Shown piece by piece: positions 23,493 to 32,050 of a stretch of 64,000 nt of DNA. The DNA is taken from assembly GCA_947627625.1 (NCBI GenBank), contig CANQWR010000001.1, forward strand, positions 186,001-250,000. Reading direction: 5' to 3'. The stretch's first letter is position 1; each line of letters begins with the position of its first letter. The notes beneath the pieces were generated by a model, which worked only from the letters and a program-made list of their open reading frames with translations, made no database searches and was not told the DNA's origin. Source of the DNA: an uncultured Ruminococcus sp. Its GTDB lineage: Bacteria; Bacillota; Clostridia; Oscillospirales; Ruminococcaceae. Made by a program: the position numbers and the translations under genes.

Positions 23493-24020
23493 TCAGTCGT
23501 TATCGGGTTCGAGAACGGCATAGTTGCCGTCATCACGTTTGTACACAAGGTTAGTCTCACCGGTTGAGGCGTTTCTGAACATAAAGAACTTGTGTCCGAG
23601 CATATTCATCTGGAGAATAGCCTCGTCAACGTCCATCGGACGCATAGTAATCTTTTTGTGCCTTATGACCTCATAGTCGGCAACTTCGGGGATGTCCTCG
23701 GCAAAAGCCTCCTTGAAAGCGTTGTCTTTCAGACGCTTTTCGACTTTTGTCTTGTTTTTGCGTATCTGTCTTATTATTTTGTCAACAGAAGCGTCGAGAG
23801 CGACATTTTTGTCGGGAGCTTTGCACTCTGCACGGAAGATGAGACTGTTGTACTTGACCGTGGTTTCAAGCACTATCTCATTTTTGACTTCGGCGAGAAC
23901 TATTTTCGCATCGGCGTCCTCACCGAAAAACTTGTCGAGTTTACTGCTGATTTTTTTCTCTGCATACTCGGTAAAATTCTGCGGAACTTGCATTTTTTTT
24001 GCTGTAACAGTTGTTTTCAT
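23493..24020 (-). CDS. hpf: Long-form ribosome hibernation promoting factor
   Basis: 175 residues, AAAGGAGGA ribosome site upstream of the ATG. The N-terminal 100 residues are the HPF/RaiA/YfiA beta-alpha domain that binds the 30S decoding region. After a short linker the C-terminal domain ends with RHKKITMRPMDVDEAILQM and GHKFFMFRNASTGETNLVY, the dimerisation tail of the long form that drives 100S ribosome formation in Firmicutes. Length fits the family exactly. Its own promoter lies about 60 bases upstream. In this family expression rises in stationary phase or stress; nothing in the sequence here shows how it is controlled. Confidence 0.95.
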   Translation of the reverse strand: MKTTVTAKKMQVPQNFTEYAEKKISSKLDKFFGEDADAKIVLAEVKNEIVLETTVKYNSLIFRAECKAPDKNVALDASVDKIIRQIRKNKTKVEKRLKDNAFKEAFAEDIPEVADYEVIRHKKITMRPMDVDEAILQMNMLGHKFFMFRNASTGETNLVYKRDDGNYAVLEPDND

Positions 24021-24082
24021 AAGTACGTCCTCCTTTGACGGCTTTGTCCCGTGACGGACAAGAGCCTTGACTTGATAGTTAG

Positions 24083-24111
24083 ATTATAACATAATATTTC
24101 TGATTTTACAA
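24083..24111 (-). promoter_or_regulatory. Promoter of hpf
   Basis: Minus strand TTGTAA (24111-24106), 17-base spacer, TATAAT (24088-24083). The leader would be about 55 bases. Confidence 0.65.
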
Positions 24112-24267
24112 TAGATTTTTGTCAACTTCGGCAATATTGCACAAAAATTTTTTTATTATTCATGCAATGTGACTATAAATAAATTTCATGAAATTTAACA
24201 AAATTCTATAAATCCCCGCTGTGATTTTGGTATATATTATATATATTTGATGTATACTTTTGGGAGA

Positions 24268-25623
24268 CTAATTGCAGAGGGCGTTCAGCAGGACGTTGGC
24301 TATATTTTCTGTAGTGACCGAAACGGCGTTTTTGTTTTCGATGAGGATACAGAATGCGATAGGGTGACGTTCATCGTCGAGGAAACCAACGAGCAGGGAG
24401 TTTTCCTCCGCACCCTCTTTCACTTGAGCCGTACCGCTTTTCACTCCGACCTTGTAACCGCCTATTGAGACAGAATAATTATTCTGACCGTTTGTAAGCA
24501 TAATTTGTTTTGTGGTGGAAGCGGTCTGTTCGGAGAAGAGTTTTTCACTGAAAGAAGTTTTAGCTATTTCGGTGACATCTCCGTATACGTTGAAAACTCT
24601 GTCAATGAGGTGAGGCATAGTCATTTTGCCCGTACCGTTTGCGATTGCACTCTGCCACATCATAAGCTGTACAGGGCTTACAAGGGTACTGCCCTGACCG
24701 ATACAGCCCCATTGGGTATTAAAATCGTCGGAATCCGTGAGAGTAGTGGAAGCCTTTGCACACTGAATGCCGTCAATATCAATGTATTCAGGTTTGTCGT
24801 CGTTGACAGCATAGCCGAGTTTTCTGTATTTTTTTATTATCTGTTCAAGAGGGAGGTCTTCACTCTCAATAAGCTGTGCGAAAAACGGGTTACAGCTTTT
24901 TTCGACAGCCTGTTGAATATTGAGAGTTCCGTGACCTGCGGGGTCGTGGCAGTCGATATAATCTCCCGATTTGTTGAGATATTTTCCCTCACAGGTGTAA
25001 GTTTTGGCAAAAAGTCTCTCCGAACCGATTATTTCCAGTGCAGAGATGACGGTTGAAATTTTTTGAGTTGAGCCGGGGACAGTGCCGTACATAGCTTTGG
25101 AAATCAGAGTACCCGACTCCATTTCAGCCATATTTGCGTAACCGTTTGTCACGTCTATAGAGGGGAGACTTGTGCAGACGAGAATTTCCCCTGTTTTGTA
25201 ATTGTATGCGACAGTACAGCCCTCCGCACCTGCATATGCGTTGTAGACCGCACGGTTTGCATAGTGGTCGAGAGTTGTGTATATGGAAGCCTGCCCGCCC
25301 TCACGGATTATACCCTCCGAGAAAGAGTAGTTGTTTAGTTTGTCGATATTCTGAGCAATGAGAGTATTTTCCATAATGCCCTTGTCGTCACCGATTAAAT
25401 TTCCCAAATCTATGAAATAGTTCTCCTCATACTCTCCCTTGCCCGTGCCGTCAAAAATCACATCGCCGTTTCTATCGTAGACCATGCCGAGCTGATGGTT
25501 GTCGGAGTTCATCATATAAAAAGGTGCTTCACGGTTTATTTTCAGCACAAGGACGGTCATTCCGACTATGAACATCACAAGAAAAAGCGTTATTATCCGC
25601 TGACATCGTTTTATACTTTTCAT
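24268..25623 (-). CDS. pbpA: Class B penicillin-binding protein (PbpA-like transpeptidase)
   Basis: 451 residues. A single N-terminal membrane helix (about residues 11-28) is followed by a short dimerisation-type region and a transpeptidase domain with the three motifs STQK (185-188), SCN (243-245) and KSGT (395-398). The enzyme cross-links peptidoglycan outside the membrane. It is shorter than FtsI/PBP2 and has no PASTA domains, matching the PbpA branch that pairs with a RodA polymerase. It is coupled to the upstream rodA gene by an ATGA overlap, so the two are made together as a glycosyltransferase/transpeptidase pair. Likely role is elongation or a sporulation-like wall step. Confidence 0.93.
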   Translation of the reverse strand: MKSIKRCQRIITLFLVMFIVGMTVLVLKINREAPFYMMNSDNHQLGMVYDRNGDVIFDGTGKGEYEENYFIDLGNLIGDDKGIMENTLIAQNIDKLNNYSFSEGIIREGGQASIYTTLDHYANRAVYNAYAGAEGCTVAYNYKTGEILVCTSLPSIDVTNGYANMAEMESGTLISKAMYGTVPGSTQKISTVISALEIIGSERLFAKTYTCEGKYLNKSGDYIDCHDPAGHGTLNIQQAVEKSCNPFFAQLIESEDLPLEQIIKKYRKLGYAVNDDKPEYIDIDGIQCAKASTTLTDSDDFNTQWGCIGQGSTLVSPVQLMMWQSAIANGTGKMTMPHLIDRVFNVYGDVTEIAKTSFSEKLFSEQTASTTKQIMLTNGQNNYSVSIGGYKVGVKSGTAQVKEGAEENSLLVGFLDDERHPIAFCILIENKNAVSVTTENIANVLLNALCN

Positions 25624-26954
25624 GCCGAACGCCTCCTGTCTGAAGTGCCTGACGGTTTTTTTCTTTTGGGAGAATTTGTCTTCTTTTTGGACTTTTTGGA
25701 ATTTTTGGACTTCGGCTTTTGGAAGTCCGGGGACTGTGATGCTACTATCATTCCCACCATAAGACCGCTTGCCACCATTGAACTACCGCCTGTAGCTATA
25801 AACGGAATCGTGACACCTGTGAACGGAATCATATTGCACGAACCGAATATGTTCAGAGCCATCTGAACCGTTAAAGCGGCACAAACTCCCGTACACATAG
25901 TTGCGTGGTAGTAGGAGCGTGGCGGATTTATAAGAGGGATAGTGTTTATTGCAAGGAGTACGAGAGTTGTCATTATAGCGTAGAGAAGCCCCCACTCCTC
26001 ACTTATAGAGGCGAAAACTATGTCACTCTCATGGGCGGCGACTGTGTAAAGGAAACCTTTTCCCGGTCCCTTTCCGAACCAACCGCCCTCAGCTATCGCA
26101 ATAAGAGCCTGTGACTGCTGATAGCCGTTTCCCGATTTGTCGCTCCATATGTCAACAAAAAGCCTGTCACGGACGTACTGCGGAGCAAATTTTATTCCGA
26201 CAATCATGACCAGAAGGACAACTCCCCCTGCGATAAGTAAAGTTTTGTTTGAAAATTTAGCTTTAGGGTAACATATTCTCATAAGGAATCCCACAGCGTA
26301 AATAGCCGCAAAAGTTGGGATACTTCCCAAGTCTCTGCACCACCACTGTAAAAGACATATTCCCGCTGTTATTCCGAACAGAATTATGTTCTCCCAGACT
26401 ATATCGAATTTCCAGATTTTGTGCTTATTTTGCTGTTCGGAGACGGAAGTCGCACACGCAAGCACAAACAGAGGTTTCATAAATTCGGAGGGCTGGATCG
26501 AGATAAAACCGAGGTCTATCCACATACTTCTGCTGCCCGTGAGAGTGAGTATAACAACAGCGAGTATTCCTATGCCGAGCCATATATATTTTTTCTGCTG
26601 TTGTATCCACTTGTGGTTTCTTGTCAGGATATAGCCTATTCTGCACGACACAAGGCACGCTATACAGGTTATCAGGTGCTTGACGGAGAGGTGTACCCCT
26701 CCGAAACAGGACTGAAATATCACTCCCATGTTTAATATCAGCAGTAACATAAAGTCCGCCGTGAAGTTGTGCTGCTTGAAAAATAGCATCGCCACAAAGT
26801 AAATAATATCAGTCCCCGCAATCGCAACGGCAAGAATTATCACGTCTTTTATGGAATCATAATTGCCGTTGTAAAAAATATTTACAAGCATTGCGGCGTG
26901 CGAAAAAAGTACAAATACACACGAAAAGAAATACGCAAAGGGATTTTCCGTCAT
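25620..26954 (-). CDS. rodA: RodA/FtsW/SpoVE-family peptidoglycan polymerase
   Basis: 444 residues with about ten hydrophobic segments. SEDS-family hallmarks are visible: GSRSMWIDLGFISIQPSEF, the segment WFGKGPGKG, HESDIVFASISEEWG and the late GGSSMVASG. These proteins polymerise glycan strands from lipid II. The C-terminal tail is a lysine/serine-rich cytoplasmic extension (SKNSKKSKKK) that might contact the FHA protein or a cytoskeletal partner. It overlaps its neighbours by four bases on each side, giving an FHA-rodA-pbpA operon in which all three products should be made at similar levels. Confidence 0.93.
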   Translation of the reverse strand: MTENPFAYFFSCVFVLFSHAAMLVNIFYNGNYDSIKDVIILAVAIAGTDIIYFVAMLFFKQHNFTADFMLLLILNMGVIFQSCFGGVHLSVKHLITCIACLVSCRIGYILTRNHKWIQQQKKYIWLGIGILAVVILTLTGSRSMWIDLGFISIQPSEFMKPLFVLACATSVSEQQNKHKIWKFDIVWENIILFGITAGICLLQWWCRDLGSIPTFAAIYAVGFLMRICYPKAKFSNKTLLIAGGVVLLVMIVGIKFAPQYVRDRLFVDIWSDKSGNGYQQSQALIAIAEGGWFGKGPGKGFLYTVAAHESDIVFASISEEWGLLYAIMTTLVLLAINTIPLINPPRSYYHATMCTGVCAALTVQMALNIFGSCNMIPFTGVTIPFIATGGSSMVASGLMVGMIVASQSPDFQKPKSKNSKKSKKKTNSPKRKKPSGTSDRRRSA

Positions 26955-27367
26955 TGGTTTCTCTCCTTTCTGCGGATTTTTCTGAATATAAGTCTCCTGT
27001 TGCCGAGAGTTATAGTGTCATTTTCGGAAAGCTTTTTTTCTTTGACAAGATTTCCGTTCACATATACTCCCGATTTTGAACCTATGTCCCTTATCACCCA
27101 CACCCCGTTCGTGACGGAGAGCATTGCGTGATAGCGTGAGACGGAAATATCCGCAAGCCTTATATCAGCAGAGGCGTGTCTGCCTATAAGAATTTCGTCA
27201 CAGCCGAGAGGATATGTCACACCCGGCTCTACAAGTTCCATATCGGCAGAAATCCTCCCCCAACGCTTTACCGCACTTCTCTTTTCACAATATGCACAGA
27301 TAATAAGCACAAGTATGCCGAGGTCAAAAGCCCCTGCCGAAACCGCACATATCAAAAAGTCATCCAT
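26951..27367 (-). CDS. Membrane-anchored FHA-domain protein
   Basis: 138 residues, ATG with AAAGGGGG upstream. Residues 1-25 form one membrane helix; residues 50-138 are a forkhead-associated domain with IGRHASADIRL, SRYHAML and GSKSGVYVNG, the phosphothreonine-binding loops. FHA proteins recruit phosphorylated partners of Ser/Thr kinases. The operon order FHA-rodA-pbpA resembles the actinobacterial fhaB-rodA-pbpA arrangement, where a PknB-type kinase controls wall growth. No kinase is encoded next to it here. Probably the regulatory subunit of the RodA-PBP pair. Confidence 0.9.
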   Translation of the reverse strand: MDDFLICAVSAGAFDLGILVLIICAYCEKRSAVKRWGRISADMELVEPGVTYPLGCDEILIGRHASADIRLADISVSRYHAMLSVTNGVWVIRDIGSKSGVYVNGNLVKEKKLSENDTITLGNRRLIFRKIRRKERNQ

Positions 27368-27387
27368 GAAAATACCCCCTTTGGAAT

Positions 27388-27416
27388 ATTATAACACAGT
27401 TCTGAGAAAAATTCAA
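27388..27416 (-). promoter_or_regulatory. Promoter of the FHA-rodA-pbpA operon
   Basis: Minus strand TTGAAT (27416-27411), 17-base spacer, TATAAT (27393-27388), about 20 bases before the ATG with its AAAGGGGG site. Confidence 0.75.
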
Positions 27417-27462
27417 TATAATAAAAATATTTTGTGCAAAATGCCGAAATTTCAAAAAAAGC

Positions 27463-27491
27463 TTGACATATGCAGAATTGTGTGTTAGAAT
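27463..27491 (+). promoter_or_regulatory. Promoter of the large secreted protein
   Basis: TTGACA (27463-27468), 17-base spacer, TAGAAT (27486-27491): near-consensus sigma-A promoter, consistent with high expression. Confidence 0.85.
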
Positions 27492-27591
27492 AAACATGGT
27501 CCACAGGTGTGGAACCCCGATTCCGGGGGCAAAGGCAATAAACAAAATAGAAAGCCTCATGCGAGGCTGAGTTTTTTAGGAGGTATTAAAC
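27492..27591 (+). promoter_or_regulatory. Structured leader with attenuator-like hairpin
   Basis: The roughly 95-base leader can form a small CCAC/GTGG hairpin (27501-27512), a CCCCG/CGGGG hairpin (27515-27528) and an AGCCTC/GAGGCT hairpin (27553-27568). The last is followed by GAGTTTTTT, whose U run (27572-27577) abuts the AGGAGG ribosome site (27578-27583). The final hairpin looks like an intrinsic terminator placed just before the start, so control by attenuation or RNA stability is plausible. I could not match the leader to a named riboswitch class. Confidence 0.55.
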
Positions 27592-30500
27592 ATGGCAAAG
27601 AAAAACACGCCAAAGAAGATACTCGCCGGGGCAATGGCTCTTATGAGCGTTGCGGCATATGTTCCGGCGGACGGAATAAGCTCTTTGGTAAATAATTACA
27701 GCATTGTCGCTGATGCAGCTGTTGTTGAAGCTACTGGTGATAGCAAGACTTTGGTTGACAATAGAAGTATCGGTGACTTAAGCACCTATACTGGAGAAAA
27801 AAATGGTGTAAAGGACACAGCTTATCAGACTGTTGAGGTTGATTCTGAAACTCCTGATTTATCATCAAGTGATTTTGGTGACGCCAGCAAAGATACGGCT
27901 TACGGTTATAAAACAGGCTTTTCTGGGGAACTGAAATTTACATCAGAGTTAACTATTGGTAGCAATGGTAAGACAACTATTCTTAACGACCTGGATATTG
28001 TGGCAGAGAAAGGCATAAAGATTGCGGGAACTGTTGTTATCAACGGCGGTTCTATCAAGGTGTCTGCTGGACAGCAGATAAAGATTGAAACTAACAGCGA
28101 TAGTCTCTATCTCAATGCTACTGAGGTTACAAGAGGAGAGGGAAATACAAACACTGACAGTGCTTTTATTCTCAACCAGGGTAATCTTTACATAAACGCT
28201 TCTACTGTTAATGATAAGTCTACATATGTTTACAGTGGCGATGAGGATCTCGCCGCAATCAGAAACACAAACGCAACAGGTAAGACTGTTATCGGCAAGG
28301 GCGGTGTAAAGACTATCACAGGATTTACGACTGAGGGCGTAACTAATGCTGATAGTAATTACAAATACGTTACAGCAGAAGTTAGCGGTGATAAGAGCAC
28401 GATCACCTCTACAGGTGCTGCTATCATAAACGGCAGAGGCTGCGAGCTGTGGGTTCTCGGTGCAAACATAAGCGGTACTTCTAAGGTCCTTAAGGATGTC
28501 TCTGCAAGAACACAGGGCTCTGTTGTTCCTGTTGTTGAAACTTCCGGTACAAAGGCAAACTTCATAGACGGCTCTATCACAGACAATAACGGTGCAGGCT
28601 ATGCTGTTGTTGCTATGGCTAAGGGCGGCACCGGTAGTTATGCAAAAAGAGAAGTAAACTTCGGCGACGGTGCAGAGGCTGATACAAATACATTCAAGGT
28701 TACAGGCAGCGTAAGCATTGCTGATATGAATGCAGGTGATGCGACAGAGAATGGTAACGGTTACATAAACGTCAAGGTAAACAAGAACGCAACTCTTGGA
28801 GATGTTATCATGGGACTTCCCGGCACTGCAAATACTGAAAACGGCACTGCGAATGACATGAAACAGAGTACGTATGCCGGCAGCAATCTCGTTGTTGACG
28901 GCGGTTCTGTTGAAACTGTTTCCCAGAACAAAAAGTACTATAGTGCGGGCGATGTAGTTGAATACACTGAAACACAGTTTAAGAACAATGCTAGGGAAGT
29001 TGGCTCTGTAACTGTCAGTGACGGTACTGTCGGCTCAATCGACATACCCGTTACCAAAAAAACAAGGGACAGCGTTACTATTTCGGGCGGTACGGTCACA
29101 AACACGGCAAATGCTGCTTTCTATCAGCACAATTATTCTCTGAGTATCGACAAAACGTCCGATCCTGATAATACGATCGTTACGCTCTCCTGCGACAACA
29201 AGGATAAATGCGACCTCAAGCCTGTCGTTCTCACATTCAAGAACAGGCAGGAATTTGCTGAGGATGAAAATGGTTACGCCGTTCCTACGATCAAGATCTC
29301 CGGCGGAACTATTGAGAAAGAGGAGACAATCGACCTCGGAAAAGGAACGTCAAATGACAAGAAAGATGCTAAAGGCATTACTGACGAAATCAAAAAGGCT
29401 ATAGTAGACCGTGGTTTCAGAGAGTACAATGATGGTACAGGGGAAGGTAAAGAGAAAGTTTTGTACGGCTTTGACGTGAAATTTGATAGTAATGATTTTG
29501 TAGAGAGTACAGGTTGTTTCCTTGGAGCTGCAACTGAAGCGGGTAAAGAAAAAACAGCAAAGGTAACATTCTCTGTACATAATGACGGTCAGAGCAATTC
29601 GGACAGCTTTGACATGAAGTTTGCTATCGTTGCTCCTAAGCTGAAGTCGTTCACGGTGACAGATCCTAAGAAATTCCTCACTGATTTTTCAGATCTTAAG
29701 CAGAATACGGGCGACAAGACAAAGTACACTATAACTTACAACGATGCAATCTCAAAGACCTATAGTTCTACTGATAGTGATTGGGAAAGTACCGATTTGT
29801 CGCAGAAAGGTGTAGAGTTCTTCAAGGTTGAAAAGCCCGATAATGTTGAAACAAACAAATTCACTAATTATGCTACTAATGTCAGGAGCAAAGTTGACTC
29901 CGTAAAGATCCAGTTCAAGAAAGACGGCGGCGAATGGGCAGACACAGCCAAGGACGTAGGAACTTACAGCGTCAGATATGTCCTCACTCTCGCAAAGGGA
30001 ACAGACGAAACACAGCCCGATCCCCTCTACTACTACGCCGACTACACTATCGAGATCAAGAAGATCCAGTACAATGCGGGCGTTTATGTGGATGAGAGTA
30101 CGCCGTTCAGTGAGGAAAATTACAAAATCGACGGTAGCAATAAAGGAAGTAAGCTGTCTGCTGATGATGCTTCATCTATCAGAACGGCATTGACTAATGC
30201 AAAGGTTGCACATGAAACAAATGATAAAGTTAAGGCTGTAAAGGCAGCCGTTGGCGATTCTCTTGGTGACGTATTTACTGCTGTATACGCTTACAGCGGA
30301 AAAGAAGCAAACGAAGATGTCTTTGATACTGGCAGTTCTGGTAAACTTGTTGCCGGTGCAAATGCTCAGCTCTATGCAGTTGACGTAACAACCAAGCAGG
30401 AGTATGCCGCAACCGACGCACTCGGCAAGGGCGTGTTTGAAGTCCGTGCTAAGCTCACTAAGACGAACGCAAACTACGAGCTTGCTGACGAGATTATCGG

Positions 30501-31770
30501 CTATGTGGTTGTAAGCGGTATAAGCATAGCTGATGCTACGGTTACTCTCGACCAGTATACTTTCATCTATGACGGCTCGACTAAGAAACCCGACATCGAC
30601 GGCATGAAAGTTGAGGTCAAGGACGGAAACACCAAGAAACAGCTTACTATTGATGAGGACTTCTCTGTTTCGGGTTCTTACCGTGCGATCAAGCCCGGCG
30701 ACTATGTGTTCACGATCACAGGTGAGGGCGACTACGACGGCACAAAGGAAGTTGTATGGCACGTTACAGATGTTGCGGGTGTAGCTGCATCTAAGGGCGT
30801 AAAGACGACTATCGACTTTGAGAATAACCCGACATCTACTACTAAGAAACTTGCGGCTGTAGCTGTAAGAAACGTTCCCAAGGGCTATACGGTCAAGGAA
30901 TTCGGTGTACTCGCTGCAAACGATGCAAACGCTGCTGACGAGAAGTATCTCAACCTTGAAGTTGCTAAGGCACAGGGCAGGAACGAGATAAAACTGGACG
31001 ATAAGACGGCTGTTACGATTGTAAGAGGTTCAACAACTAAGAGTACAAGTGTTATCTCTTCTTACTCTGCAGGTCTCTCGGATGATGCACCAAAGGGTTA
31101 TGCAGTAAGGTCTTACATAAAGATCGAGGACGCTGAGGGCAACGAGGCTGTTATCTACTCCGACATCAAGCACCTTGATAAGACAGAAGTTAAGGGAGTA
31201 GCTGCTTCCGACAAGGCACTTGCTCCTAAGCTCCAGTACGAGTTTATCGACGGCAACGTGAACAGACTCAAGTTCACAGCTATCAGAAAGCTCCCTGAGG
31301 ACGGTGGTTACACTGTAGAGGCTATGGGTATCCTCGCTGACAGCTCGTCAATGAGTGCTGAAGCTAAGGATGGCAAGTCTAAGTTTGATGCGAAAGCACT
31401 TCTCATTGCTCCTGATGACAGTAATACTTATAAGGGCATTACAACCCAGAAAGCTACAGTAATAGGCAGTGCTAAGTCTCTTACAGGTCTGAGTGCTTCT
31501 TACTCCAAGTCGGCTTCTTTCAACGATCCCGGTGTAGAGGTTACTGTAAGACCTTACATGGTAATCTCAAAGGGTGGTCAGAAGTACTACCTCTACGGAG
31601 AGCAGATCTTCATAGGCAAGTATGACTACAAGTATGATACAACAACAGATGGCAAGCTTGACACTGCAAGTGCGGGTTCTCCTACTGATACTACTGAGGA
31701 TGGTCCTAAGCTCAACAGTAGACAGATTCTCATCGGCGGTGACGCTGTAGTTCCGACAATCAAGAAGTAA
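27592..31770 (+). CDS. Large secreted beta-rich surface protein
   Basis: 1392 residues, AGGAGG site. The N-terminus is an export signal (lysine-rich, then ILAGAMALMSVAAYVPADG). The body is Thr/Ser/Asp/Gly-rich with many parallel-strand motifs of the form 'I.GG.V', followed by an Ig/MBG-like module (TFIYDGSTKKPDIDGMKV ... ITGEGDYDGT). Two related C-terminal units of about 120 residues each begin VAASKGVK and VAASDKAL. There is no LPXTG, S-layer homology or dockerin motif; it ends IGGDAVVPTIKK. Codons end in T/C more often than in neighbouring genes, as expected for a very highly expressed or acquired gene. Likely an extracellular or cell-surface structural protein. It precedes the RiPP-like cluster without an obvious terminator, so read-through is possible. 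Confidence 0.82.
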   Translation: MAKKNTPKKILAGAMALMSVAAYVPADGISSLVNNYSIVADAAVVEATGDSKTLVDNRSIGDLSTYTGEKNGVKDTAYQTVEVDSETPDLSSSDFGDASKDTAYGYKTGFSGELKFTSELTIGSNGKTTILNDLDIVAEKGIKIAGTVVINGGSIKVSAGQQIKIETNSDSLYLNATEVTRGEGNTNTDSAFILNQGNLYINASTVNDKSTYVYSGDEDLAAIRNTNATGKTVIGKGGVKTITGFTTEGVTNADSNYKYVTAEVSGDKSTITSTGAAIINGRGCELWVLGANISGTSKVLKDVSARTQGSVVPVVETSGTKANFIDGSITDNNGAGYAVVAMAKGGTGSYAKREVNFGDGAEADTNTFKVTGSVSIADMNAGDATENGNGYINVKVNKNATLGDVIMGLPGTANTENGTANDMKQSTYAGSNLVVDGGSVETVSQNKKYYSAGDVVEYTETQFKNNAREVGSVTVSDGTVGSIDIPVTKKTRDSVTISGGTVTNTANAAFYQHNYSLSIDKTSDPDNTIVTLSCDNKDKCDLKPVVLTFKNRQEFAEDENGYAVPTIKISGGTIEKEETIDLGKGTSNDKKDAKGITDEIKKAIVDRGFREYNDGTGEGKEKVLYGFDVKFDSNDFVESTGCFLGAATEAGKEKTAKVTFSVHNDGQSNSDSFDMKFAIVAPKLKSFTVTDPKKFLTDFSDLKQNTGDKTKYTITYNDAISKTYSSTDSDWESTDLSQKGVEFFKVEKPDNVETNKFTNYATNVRSKVDSVKIQFKKDGGEWADTAKDVGTYSVRYVLTLAKGTDETQPDPLYYYADYTIEIKKIQYNAGVYVDESTPFSEENYKIDGSNKGSKLSADDASSIRTALTNAKVAHETNDKVKAVKAAVGDSLGDVFTAVYAYSGKEANEDVFDTGSSGKLVAGANAQLYAVDVTTKQEYAATDALGKGVFEVRAKLTKTNANYELADEIIGYVVVSGISIADATVTLDQYTFIYDGSTKKPDIDGMKVEVKDGNTKKQLTIDEDFSVSGSYRAIKPGDYVFTITGEGDYDGTKEVVWHVTDVAGVAASKGVKTTIDFENNPTSTTKKLAAVAVRNVPKGYTVKEFGVLAANDANAADEKYLNLEVAKAQGRNEIKLDDKTAVTIVRGSTTKSTSVISSYSAGLSDDAPKGYAVRSYIKIEDAEGNEAVIYSDIKHLDKTEVKGVAASDKALAPKLQYEFIDGNVNRLKFTAIRKLPEDGGYTVEAMGILADSSSMSAEAKDGKSKFDAKALLIAPDDSNTYKGITTQKATVIGSAKSLTGLSASYSKSASFNDPGVEVTVRPYMVISKGGQKYYLYGEQIFIGKYDYKYDTTTDGKLDTASAGSPTDTTEDGPKLNSRQILIGGDAVVPTIKK

Positions 31771-31835
31771 TGATGTTCAGGTGTCGCAAGGCACATGAAT
31801 ATAGATAATATGATGTTAAAGAGGTGAATGAACCA

Positions 31836-31952
31836 ATGGTAAAAGAGATGTATACAGAGGCAGAGCTCGATGTGATCGCTTTTGATGCAGAGGACGTTAT
31901 CACAACTTCTGAGTACTCTATGGAGGACGATAGCTCCGATTTCGAGTTCTAA
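31836..31952 (+). CDS. Small acidic RiPP-like precursor peptide
   Basis: 38 residues, ATG with GAGGTG eight bases upstream. The leader contains Y6-x4-L11 (YTEAEL), like the YxxPxL element by which lasso-peptide leaders are bound by PqqD-type recognition elements, with Ala in place of Pro. It is followed by a hydrophobic/acidic stretch ending VITTS (21-25). The last 13 residues (EYSMEDDSSDFEF) are a Ser/Asp/Glu-rich core with no Cys and no clear Gly1. The next four genes encode an HPr-kinase-like protein, a PqqD protein, an ABC exporter and a nucleotidyltransferase-like protein, so this is the natural precursor of that cluster. Ser and Tyr in the core could be phosphorylated. Too short for routine gene finders; function inferred from context. 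Confidence 0.72.
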   Translation: MVKEMYTEAELDVIAFDAEDVITTSEYSMEDDSSDFEF

Positions 31953-31983
31953 TCAAAGGCTCTGACAACTGAGCAATCGACAT

Positions 31984-32041
31984 ATACACCGCATCTGCGT
32001 GGGGTGATCTATCCCGTGTGGGTGCGGTGTATTGCTTTTTT
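31984..32041 (+). terminator. Attenuator-like hairpin between precursor and modification genes
   Basis: A 12-pair stem (31984-31995 with 32021-32032; ATACACCGCA pairs with TGCGGTGTAT, then U-G and C-G) is followed by TTGCTTTTTT. It resembles an intrinsic terminator with a large loop. It lies between the precursor and the kinase gene, whose AGGAGG starts directly after the U run. Partial termination would give an excess of precursor mRNA over enzyme mRNA, a common arrangement in peptide clusters. Confidence 0.75.
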
Positions 32042-32050
32042 AGGAGGATT

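Noticed and set aside
27492..27591. c-di-GMP-I riboswitch in the leader of the secreted protein
   Set aside because: A CACAGG and GCAAAGGC pattern is faintly similar, but the receptor helix and tetraloop parts are not present.
32018..32050. GTG start of the kinase gene 11 codons upstream
   Set aside because: It lies inside the terminator-like stem; ATG 32051 follows AGGAGG.
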